Part shown: positions 1 through 5,762 of the stretch, in pieces
Position numbering within the stretch: the stretch's first letter is position 1
How the letters are laid out: each line of letters begins with the position of its first letter
NCBI GenBank assembly: GCA_025922795.1
Contig: JAICHC010000035.1
Coordinates: 1 to 11,175, forward strand
From: Candidatus Binatia bacterium
GTDB lineage: Bacteria; Desulfobacterota_B; Binatia; UBA9968
Reading direction: 5' to 3'
DNA: 11,175 bases
Translations under genes and position numbers: made by a program
Notes under the pieces: model-generated
Told to the model about the DNA's origin: nothing
The model's database searches: none
Seen by the model: the letters and a program-made list of their open reading frames with translations, nothing else

Positions 1-69
1 CAGGAGCACGATCTAAAGTATGATGATCCTGTGGCGATGATCGATCTCAGCGGTCGGCTTCGCCGGTAG
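1..69 (+). CDS. Possible C-terminal tail of a gene entering from the left
   Basis: The only frame open from the left edge on the plus strand for more than a few codons reads 22 codons and stops at a TAG at 67-69. The visible end reads ...DDPVAMIDLSGRLRR. The other two plus frames stop by about position 23. This would be the 3' end of a gene convergent with the minus-strand gene at 99-530, leaving a 29-bp GC-rich gap. No family can be recognised from 22 residues, and chance openness over 69 bases is quite possible. Confidence 0.3.
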   Translation, partial: QEHDLKYDDPVAMIDLSGRLRR

Positions 70-98
70 GCTGACTTCGGCGGCCGCGGCGCGCTGGG

Positions 99-530
99 CT
101 AAAACTTCAAGGCAAAATCGATAAGCCGCTTTTTGTCCCAGTACACTTTTCCCAGGTAGAGCCCGGGCTCGATTTCGCGGATCTCGTCGCGAATCCATTG
201 CGCAACCACCGAGGTATCGGAGTAATCTAAAACGATGCATTCTTTGCCGTCGAGCCAGCTCGGGCCCTTGTAAACTTTGGCGATGATCGCGTTCAAGCCC
301 AAAGGAAGTATCTTGTTTTTGAGAACGCTCTTTTGCGCGTCAAAGACTTTCCCTTGCCAGGCGAAGAGATTGATGAATCGGGAAATCGCCGGGCTGAACG
401 TCGTCCCCGGCGCGACAATCGCCGTGCCTTCGGCTTCCCCGTCCGGGATCTTGCCAACCGGGCTGTTGGTGAAAAGACTATCGAGCTCGGATTGCGACAT
501 GCTTAAGAGTTTCTCGACGTCGTAAGCCAT
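99..530 (-). CDS. Conserved hypothetical protein, 143 aa
   Basis: I do not recognise a named function. The protein is soluble, with no signal peptide or membrane helix. It begins MAYDVEKLLSMSQSELDSLF and has a glycine/proline-rich section with GKIPDGEAEGTAI (about residues 26-38). A middle section carries AWQGKVFD (58-65) and GPSWLDGKECIVLDYS (about 89-104), and the C-terminus reads PGLYLGKVYWDKKRLIDFAL. The alternating hydrophobic beta-like pattern and terminal strand suggest a small lipocalin-like or other ligand-binding beta fold, but that is inference. The ATG at 530 is preceded by AAAGGGA with a 5-nt gap, a usable ribosome-binding site. It is divergent from the small gene at 765, with 234 bp between them. 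Confidence 0.75.
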   Translation of the reverse strand: MAYDVEKLLSMSQSELDSLFTNSPVGKIPDGEAEGTAIVAPGTTFSPAISRFINLFAWQGKVFDAQKSVLKNKILPLGLNAIIAKVYKGPSWLDGKECIVLDYSDTSVVAQWIRDEIREIEPGLYLGKVYWDKKRLIDFALKF

Positions 531-764
531 CTCCGTCCCTTTCTGAAACTGCTCTCGCGTTTTGCGATCAGAAAAATTTAATGCAGAACCGACGACGCTG
601 CGTCAAACGGTTGGCATACTGTCACATAACGCGGCGTCGAAGGTCAAGAAAATTACTGATGAGCGCGGATTTTTAGCATGACACGCGGTGCGCAAGTGCA
701 GCTGGATGATCTCGAATTGCGAATCGAGGGAACATTTGTCAAATTCAAAAACAAGGAGCGTCCA

Positions 765-974
765 ATGGGAACAAAGACCGCCATTCTTTCGATTGCCGAT
801 CTCAAACCGGAAGATTTGCCGAAACTTCGCGGGGTGTTCAGCGCGCTTCCCGGCGTCGCTAAAATCGAATTCAGCCTGGAGCGCAGCGTCGCGGTGCTCG
901 AGTTCGACCCGAGTCAGTCGCACATCGATGACTTCTTACGTACGGCGCTAAAGGCGGGATTTCAGGTGCTGTAG
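765..974 (+). CDS. Small HMA-like (ferredoxin-fold) protein lacking the CxxC metal site, 69 aa
   Basis: The 69 residues fit a beta-alpha-beta-beta-alpha-beta pattern like heavy-metal-associated (HMA/CopZ-type) domains: strand TAILSI, helix PEDLPKLRGVFSAL, the hallmark 'lPGVakIefsle' turn (about residues 29-39), strand SVAVLEFDP, helix HIDDFLRTALKAGF and final strand. HMA proteins normally carry GMTCxxC in the first loop. Here that loop reads ADLKPEDL, and the whole protein has no cysteine, so copper or zinc binding in the usual way is excluded. The ATG at 765 is chosen because AAGGAG lies at 753-758, 6 nt upstream. An in-frame ATG at 678 would add 29 residues but lacks a comparable site. The gene converges on tldE. 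The role is unknown; a protein-interaction or ACT-like regulatory role is possible. Confidence 0.7.
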   Translation: MGTKTAILSIADLKPEDLPKLRGVFSALPGVAKIEFSLERSVAVLEFDPSQSHIDDFLRTALKAGFQVL

Positions 975-1008
975 ATCATAGGGGGAGGGTTTAAACCCGT
1001 TCTTACTC

Positions 1009-2364
1009 TTATTCACCCGCGACGGTCATTTGAGAAATTTTCAGGGTCGGCGATGCAATGCGCCCACGCATTTCGAGGTCGCTGCCGGCCATCTCTATGT
1101 TTTGAAATATTTCTTTGAGATTGCCCGCGACCGTGATTTCTTCAACCGGATAAGCTATCTCGCCGTTTTCAATCCACAAGCCGGCAGCGCCGCGCGAGAA
1201 ATCGCCGGTGACCATGTTCACGCCGAAGCCGATCATCTCGGTCACGTACAGTCCCGATTTCACCGACCCGATGATCGCCTCGGGAGAATCTTTGCCGGCT
1301 TCGAGATAGAAGTTTGCCGGCGCTACGCCCGGGGCGTCACCGACGGACCGCGACGCGTTGCCGGTCGATTTCATTCCGAGTTTTCGAGCGCTGTAACTAT
1401 CAAGCAGATAACTTCGGAGCTCGCCTCGATCGACAACGATCTTCTTTCGCGTCGGCAATCCTTCGCCATCGAACGGCCGTGAACCGAGAGCGCCGGGAAT
1501 CGTGCCATCATCGATCACGGTCAGGAGATCGGAGCCAATCCGGGTGCCGAGCTTGCCGGCCAGAAAAGACGCGCCTTTGTAAAGCGCGTAACCGGAGAGC
1601 GCAGAAGCCAAGTTGCGCAGTAACGAGGCGGCCATCTCGGGATCAAAAACCACGGGCACTGCGCAGGTCTTGACCTTGCGCGCACCCAGCCGCCGCAACA
1701 CGCGTTGCGCCGCTTTCTCACCGACGCTTCTGGGCGACTCCAGCTTGGCGAACTTGCGATTGGATGAATACCAATAATCGCGCTGCATAGCGCCATTTTG
1801 TTTGGCCACCGGCGCCACCGAATGACCGAACGTCGAACCCGAATATTCGCCGCTGAACCCTTGGCTGCTGACGTAAATCACCCGGCCGAATTGATTCGAG
1901 AATTCCGCTCCTTCCGAATTGCTGATGCGGGAGTCATAGGCCAAGGCGCTGTGCTCGGCATCCAGCGCGATTTGAATTTTTTCGTCGACGGATATTCCCC
2001 GGCCAGCCTCATCGCTCAAATCCAAATCCGGCAAGTTGCGCGCCAGCTCGGCGGCTTCCGGCAAGCCACCGTGCGGGTCCTGCGCCGTTACTTTTGCGAT
2101 GCGTATCGTGTCATCGACCAGCTTCTCAATCGATTTTTTTGAGATGTCCGACGTCGACGCTGAGCCGGAGCTGTGGCTAAAAAATAGCCGAAGGCCCAAA
2201 CGCTTCTCGCCCGCCTGACTGATCTTCTCGACCTCGCCCACGCGCGCGGTAACGAAAAAAGATTGACTCTCCGCCATGACGACATCGCCCTGCGACGCGC
2301 CCTTGGCTTTGGCCATCGTCAAAATATCCCGGCCCAATTCTTGGCTTAATTCAAGTCGCTCCAT
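1009..2364 (-). CDS. tldE: TldE/PmbA, partner subunit of the TldD/E metalloprotease
   Basis: This is a peptidase U62 (PmbA/TldE) homologue of 451 aa, close to the family's usual 450. TldE pairs with TldD to form a cytosolic protease known for microcin B17 leader removal and degradation of the antitoxin CcdA, and in other lineages for processing of ribosomally made peptides. Supporting motifs are GSRPFDGEGLPTR (about 294-306), LLDSYSARKLGMKSTGNASR after it, and the C-terminal GSDLEMRGRIASPTLKI. Where TldD carries its HExxxH zinc helix, this protein has PEMAASLLRNL, as expected for the non-catalytic partner. I chose the ATG at 2364, which has GGTGA at 2370-2374, 5 nt upstream. A TTG at 2421 would add 19 residues, but these are translated from a 9-bp tandem repeat (LNALNALNV) and are probably not native protein. 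It lies 132 bp downstream of tldD, likely in one operon. Confidence 0.93.
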   Translation of the reverse strand: MERLELSQELGRDILTMAKAKGASQGDVVMAESQSFFVTARVGEVEKISQAGEKRLGLRLFFSHSSGSASTSDISKKSIEKLVDDTIRIAKVTAQDPHGGLPEAAELARNLPDLDLSDEAGRGISVDEKIQIALDAEHSALAYDSRISNSEGAEFSNQFGRVIYVSSQGFSGEYSGSTFGHSVAPVAKQNGAMQRDYWYSSNRKFAKLESPRSVGEKAAQRVLRRLGARKVKTCAVPVVFDPEMAASLLRNLASALSGYALYKGASFLAGKLGTRIGSDLLTVIDDGTIPGALGSRPFDGEGLPTRKKIVVDRGELRSYLLDSYSARKLGMKSTGNASRSVGDAPGVAPANFYLEAGKDSPEAIIGSVKSGLYVTEMIGFGVNMVTGDFSRGAAGLWIENGEIAYPVEEITVAGNLKEIFQNIEMAGSDLEMRGRIASPTLKISQMTVAGE

Positions 2365-2379
2365 ACGTTTCACCGGTGG

Positions 2380-2434
2380 TTCAAAAACGTTCAATGCGTT
2401 CAATGCGTTCAAGACGTTCAAGCCGTCGAAGACG
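2380..2434. repeat. Degenerate 9-bp tandem repeat between tldD and tldE
   Basis: On the plus strand, successive units read TTCAAAAACG (2380-2389, 10 bp), TTCAATGCG (2390-2398), TTCAATGCG (2399-2407), TTCAAGACG (2408-2416), TTCAAGCCG (2417-2425) and TCGAAGACG (2426-2434). Inverted relatives of the same word, CTTGAACGC and TTTGAACCG, follow at 2461-2487. The array therefore turns into an inverted repeat with itself. On the coding (minus) strand the unit reads CGnnTTGAA, and in the tldE frame it would encode Leu-Asn-Ala repeats. It looks like a small minisatellite or spacer-type repeat inserted between two cotranscribed genes. Confidence 0.75.
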
Positions 2435-2459
2435 TTTAGAAACCGCGTTGCCCTAAACG
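2433..2459. repeat. Intercistronic inverted repeat (hairpin) between tldD and tldE
   Basis: CGTTTAG at 2433-2439 pairs perfectly with CTAAACG at 2453-2459 around a 13-nt loop. Flanking CGTTCAAG (2415-2422) can pair with CTTGAACG (2461-2468), which would lengthen the structure with an internal loop. No T-tract follows on the minus strand, so it is unlikely to be an intrinsic terminator. It could stabilise mRNA ends or lower tldE expression relative to tldD. Confidence 0.4.
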
Positions 2460-2496
2460 ACTTGAACGCTTGACCTATTTGAACCGTTTGAATGAA

Positions 2497-3942
2497 CTAT
2501 GCCTTCGTTCCTCCGACGGTCAGCCCGTCGATTTTGATCGTCGGCAATCCCACACCCACGGGCACCGACTGCCCATCTTTGCCGCACGTGCCGACGCCTT
2601 CATCCAGCTTCAAATCCGAGCCGACCATCGACACGCGCGTCAGCACATCGGGACCGTTCCCAATGAGCGTCGCGCCCTTGACCGGCTGGGTCACCTTGCC
2701 CTCCTCGATGAGATAGGCCTCGCTCGCCGAAAAAACGAACTTGCCGCTGGTGATATCCACCTGGCCGCCGCCGAAAGACACCGCATAGAGTCCCTTCTTC
2801 ACTGAACGAATGATATCTTCGGGTGCCGATTCTCCGGCCAGCATGAATGTGTTGGTCATGCGTGGCATGGGAATATGCGCGTAGCTTTCCCGCCGGCCAT
2901 TGCCGGTGAGCGGCATCTTCATCAATCCGGCGTTGAGCTTGTCTTGTAAGTACCCTCTCAGAATGCCTTTCTCGATGAGCACGGTTCGATTCGTCGGTGT
3001 GCCTTCGTCGTCCACGTTGATCGAACCACGTCGCGAAGGAATCGTGCCGTCATCCACGACCGTGCACAATTCCGATGCCACTCTCTGGCCGATACGATCC
3101 GAGAAGGCCGAAGTTTTTTTACGGTTGAAATCGCCTTCGAGACCGTGCCCGATCGCTTCATGCAGCAGGATGCCCGGCCAGCCTGAACCCAAGACCACGT
3201 CCATGGTGCCGGCCGGTGCGTCGATCGCGCCTAGATTGAGAATCGCTTGGCGCACCGCCTCGCGGGCGTAACGCTCGTAGTCCTGGTGGTCGACGAAAAA
3301 GCCAAATTCGACCCGGCCGCCGCCGCCGTAGCTGCCGATTTGCCGGTTTCCGCCTTCCTCCGCGATGCAGCTGACATTGAGCCGCGTCAAAGGCTGGATG
3401 TCGCCCACCACCAACCCTTGGGAGGTCGCGACAAGAATCACTTTGTACTCGCTCCCGAGAGAAACAAAAACGTTTTTCACGCGCGGGTCCAAACCGCGTG
3501 CAAACCTGTCGATCTCGTAGAGCAGCTCGACTTTCTGGTCCAGCGCGATGTCGTTGACCGGTGTTTTTATCGGATAGAGATCGCGGGGTTCGCCACGAGG
3601 CTGGCCAACCGGAGCCGGCGCTTGCGCGGAGCGGTTTTGCGCGATGTATTGCGCCGTGCGCGCGGCAATTTCGAGTTTCTCGATGGTGATATCGTCGGTG
3701 TAAGCATAGCCGGTCCTGGTGTCGGCAAGCACCCGCACGCCGACACCGTTGGCCGTCGACTGCGAGCAGTTTTTTACCATCCCCTCTTCGAGACCGACTC
3801 CCTCGTTCCTGCGGTATTCAAAGAAGAGATCCGCGTAGTCCGCTTTCTTGCCGAGTGCAGAATCGAGCACCTTGTCGAGATCATTCGAGCGAATACCAAA
3901 ATTCTCGTTGAAAAAAGTCGCCGGCAGATTTTCGCTTGCCAT
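2497..3942 (-). CDS. tldD: TldD, zinc metalloprotease catalytic subunit
   Basis: This is a peptidase U62 TldD homologue of 481 aa, the same length as the well-studied E. coli protein. The zinc-binding motif HEAIGH is at residues 261-266, inside ILLHEAIGHGLEGDFNRKKT, with Glu262 the expected catalytic base. Near the C-terminus GTCGKDGQSVPVGVG (about 451-465) supplies Cys453; from memory the equivalent cysteine is a third zinc ligand in TldD structures. The active complex is expected to be a TldD-TldE heterodimer in the cytoplasm cleaving unfolded peptides threaded into its cavity. The ATG at 3942 has a strong AGGGAGG at 3947-3953, 4 nt upstream. It is the first gene of a tldD-tldE pair and diverges from the GAPDH-like gene at 4106. 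No precursor peptide or antitoxin substrate gene is evident nearby. Confidence 0.96.
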   Translation of the reverse strand: MASENLPATFFNENFGIRSNDLDKVLDSALGKKADYADLFFEYRRNEGVGLEEGMVKNCSQSTANGVGVRVLADTRTGYAYTDDITIEKLEIAARTAQYIAQNRSAQAPAPVGQPRGEPRDLYPIKTPVNDIALDQKVELLYEIDRFARGLDPRVKNVFVSLGSEYKVILVATSQGLVVGDIQPLTRLNVSCIAEEGGNRQIGSYGGGGRVEFGFFVDHQDYERYAREAVRQAILNLGAIDAPAGTMDVVLGSGWPGILLHEAIGHGLEGDFNRKKTSAFSDRIGQRVASELCTVVDDGTIPSRRGSINVDDEGTPTNRTVLIEKGILRGYLQDKLNAGLMKMPLTGNGRRESYAHIPMPRMTNTFMLAGESAPEDIIRSVKKGLYAVSFGGGQVDITSGKFVFSASEAYLIEEGKVTQPVKGATLIGNGPDVLTRVSMVGSDLKLDEGVGTCGKDGQSVPVGVGLPTIKIDGLTVGGTKA

Positions 3943-3992
3943 GATGCCTCCCTCGTTGAATCCTTACCATATATGTCTGCGCGGGTTAAGAT

Positions 3993-4023
3993 GTTTCACG
4001 ATTAAACTAATCGCGTGAGAAAC
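3993..4023. promoter_or_regulatory. Imperfect dyad in the divergent tldD / GAPDH-like intergenic region
   Basis: CGATTA (3999-4004), AAC, TAATCG (4008-4013) is a 6-bp perfect inverted repeat around 3 nt. The symmetry extends outward: GTTTC at 3993-3997 matches GAAAC at 4019-4023, and ACG/CGT lie between, with two 2-nt bulges on the right arm. It lies about 50 bp upstream of tldD and 83 bp upstream of the GAPDH-like start, where an operator for one or both divergent genes would be expected. No regulator can be named. No convincing -35/-10 pair was found on either strand here. Confidence 0.35.
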
Positions 4024-4105
4024 GCCCAGAGCGGCTCCTAAATGGATTGATCGCTGCCGCTGATTGGGCTACTATTCGGCTATCCAAAACCGCGGCGGGA
4101 AACCC

Positions 4106-5176
4106 ATGGCGCAGAAAAGCATTGTACACATCGTCGGCACCGGAACCATCGGGGAGCCGCTCGTCGGCATCTTGTCAACTTTTAAAGAGCCGTTCGGCAT
4201 CGATGAAGTGACTTTTCACAAGCGCACGCCCCTGCTCACCGACCGGTCCAAGGTTATCGTCTCGTGCAAAAAGGGCGCAAAGCTCGCGGTCGATAAAGAG
4301 CGTTGGCACAAATTCGTCGAGATGGGAATGGAACCGAGCCTGGAGGCCGAAGAAGCGATTGAGCGCGCCAACGTAGTGATCGATTGCACTCCGGTGGGCA
4401 ATGAAAACAAGGAAAAACTGTACAACAAATACGCCGCCGGCAATGGCCGTGGCTTTATCGCTCAGGGCAGCGAGGATGGCTTCGGCAAGAAGTACGCCCG
4501 CGGCATCAACGATAAAGCGTTGGAAAGAGGCAAAGATCAATTCATCCAAGTCGTGAGCTGCAATACGCACAACTTGGCGGTGCTGATCGACACGATCGCC
4601 CTAGGTCCGGAAAAGGAAGACAATCTTGCGGAGAGCCGCTTCGTCTGCATGCGCCGCGCCAACGATCTCAGTCAAGAAGGTGATTTCATTCCGGCACCGG
4701 AAGCCGGCAAACACGACGATCCTCAGTTCGGCACCCATCAGGGCCGCGATGCGCATTACCTGTTCAAGACGCTGGGTTTAGATCTCGACGTCTATTCTTC
4801 GGCCTTGAAGTTGAATACCCAATACATGCACACGATTCATTTCAACCTCAAACTGCGCCGGGGGATCACCAAGGACGAATTGATGCGCCGGCTAAAAAGC
4901 AATTTGCGAGTCGCGCTGACCAACAAGAAATCGTCGGCGGCGGTATTTTCCTTCGGCCGCGACCACGGCATGTTCGGTCGGATTTTAAATCAAACCGTCA
5001 TCGTCTCCCAGAGCTTGGCAATGCGCGGCGATAAAGAAATCATCGGCACCTGCTTTACACCGCAGGACGGCAACTCGCTACTGAGCAGTATCGCCGCCGC
5101 GCTCTGGTTTATGTATCCGGATTCCTATGAAGAAAAACTTGCGCCGGTACGGCCGTACTTTTTCAGCGAGATCTAG
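4106..5176 (+). CDS. Archaeal-type (type II) glyceraldehyde-3-phosphate dehydrogenase-like protein
   Basis: The 356-aa protein resembles archaeal phosphorylating GAPDH (about 335-340 aa) more than bacterial GapA. An N-terminal Rossmann segment has GTGTIG at 11-16 and ANVVIDCTPVGNENK at 89-103, recalling the archaeal VDATPGGxGxKN segment. The catalytic region VVSCNTHNLAVLIDTI (149-164) places Cys152 as nucleophile. CMRRANDLSQEGDFIPAP (181-198) recalls archaeal MIRRAADPxxxxxGPxxAI. HQGRD (211-215) corresponds to HHGPD, MHTIHFNLKL (241-250) to MHVHSIMVEL, and GTCFTPQDGNSLLSSIAA (314-331) to the C-terminal QAVHQESDVIPENIDA segment. Oddities: the archaeal HHGPD has become HQGRD and MHVH has become MHTIH, so the catalytic histidine may be displaced or lost. 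True GAPDH activity is therefore uncertain. The ATG at 4106 has GGCGGGA a few nt upstream; a TTG at 4064 would add 14 unlikely residues. It is monocistronic here, with no glycolytic neighbours. Confidence 0.75.
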   Translation: MAQKSIVHIVGTGTIGEPLVGILSTFKEPFGIDEVTFHKRTPLLTDRSKVIVSCKKGAKLAVDKERWHKFVEMGMEPSLEAEEAIERANVVIDCTPVGNENKEKLYNKYAAGNGRGFIAQGSEDGFGKKYARGINDKALERGKDQFIQVVSCNTHNLAVLIDTIALGPEKEDNLAESRFVCMRRANDLSQEGDFIPAPEAGKHDDPQFGTHQGRDAHYLFKTLGLDLDVYSSALKLNTQYMHTIHFNLKLRRGITKDELMRRLKSNLRVALTNKKSSAAVFSFGRDHGMFGRILNQTVIVSQSLAMRGDKEIIGTCFTPQDGNSLLSSIAAALWFMYPDSYEEKLAPVRPYFFSEI

Positions 5177-5215
5177 CAGCCTGCAGTACCGGAGTGTCGC
5201 ATGATTCGAAGGTCT

Positions 5216-5242
5216 GTCATCCTGAGCGAAAGTGAAGGATCT
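5216..5242. repeat. Dispersed hairpin repeat in a convergent intergenic region
   Basis: The 27-bp element begins GTCATCCTGAGCG and ends GTGAAGGATCT. I recognise this word from memory as a short interspersed sequence found in many environmental bacterial genomes. ATCCTGAGC (5219-5227) and GTGAAGGAT (5232-5240) fold around a GAAA tetraloop. The fold has five Watson-Crick pairs, tandem G-A/A-G mismatches (probably sheared pairs in RNA), a G-U and a C-G pair. It sits between the 3' ends of two convergent genes (5176 and 5259). It could act as a shared 3'-end stem or be a REP-like non-autonomous element. Only one copy is visible in this window. Confidence 0.6.
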
Positions 5243-5258
5243 GCTTTTCGCCGTTCGT

Positions 5259-5762
5259 TTACTCCCTAACCCCGTCCGTCGGCATCCCTTCAAAGCGCAC
5301 CCGGTCGCCCGATCTGATACCGTGGCGGTTGGCCAAGCCGCCGTTGATTTCCAAGACATACTGGCTCGGAACACCGACTGACCGTGACTCGAGCGAATAG
5401 GGCACCGTCTGCTCGATGATACCGACGATTTTTCGATCGCGGTTGATGAAGATCATGTCCAACGAAATCGGCGTGTTCTTCATCCAAAAAGTCTGCAGCG
5501 CTTCCGCAGCAAACAGAAAAATCATACCGCGATCGATGCCCAGCTCTTTACGATATTGTAGGCCCAGCTCTCTCTTTGCCGGCGTATCCGCAACCTCGAC
5601 GTGAAAAGCGACCTCGGAACCTGACTGAGTCGAAATCACGACCCTGGGTTGCGCCTCGCAGGCTGCCGCACTGCCTATCGTGACTAGACCGGTCACCAGC
5701 AAAATGAAGCGCCGCAGCCAGGCCTTATCTGGCGAGATTCTTCGCAACGATCTCGGCGACAT
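5259..5762 (-). CDS. Exported DUF192 family protein
   Basis: The 167-aa protein has an N-terminal basic region (residues 1-18), a hydrophobic stretch FILLVTGLVTIGSAAAC (19-35) and then a DUF192 domain. The family signature is clear: TPAKRELGLQYRKEL, GMIFLF, FWMKNTPISLDMIFI (about 92-106) and a C-terminal VLEINGGLANRHGIRSGDRV. DUF192 proteins are small, often exported beta-rich proteins of unsettled function. Cys35 after AAA could be a lipidated cysteine, but the -3 residue is Ala and not Leu, so ordinary signal peptidase I cleavage is equally possible. The ATG at 5762 lies inside the end of the upstream oxidoreductase gene (38-bp overlap) with a GGAG about 9 nt before it. Later start codons would cut into the signal peptide. 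The overlap implies cotranscription and translational coupling. Confidence 0.9.
   Translation of the reverse strand: MSPRSLRRISPDKAWLRRFILLVTGLVTIGSAAACEAQPRVVISTQSGSEVAFHVEVADTPAKRELGLQYRKELGIDRGMIFLFAAEALQTFWMKNTPISLDMIFINRDRKIVGIIEQTVPYSLESRSVGVPSQYVLEINGGLANRHGIRSGDRVRFEGMPTDGVRE

Noticed and set aside
987..998. Perfect 12-bp palindrome GGGTTTAAACCC between convergent genes, considered as a terminator
   Set aside because: With only TTAA or AA at the centre the stem is short, and no T-tract follows on either strand.
3247..4005. 252-codon open frame on the plus strand antisense to tldD
   Set aside because: It lies wholly over tldD, which has unmistakable motifs; the frame is a shadow of its codon usage.
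4064..4105. TTG-started 14-residue extension of the GAPDH-like protein
   Set aside because: The Rossmann strand begins right after the ATG at 4106, as in family members, and the extension has no better ribosome-binding site.
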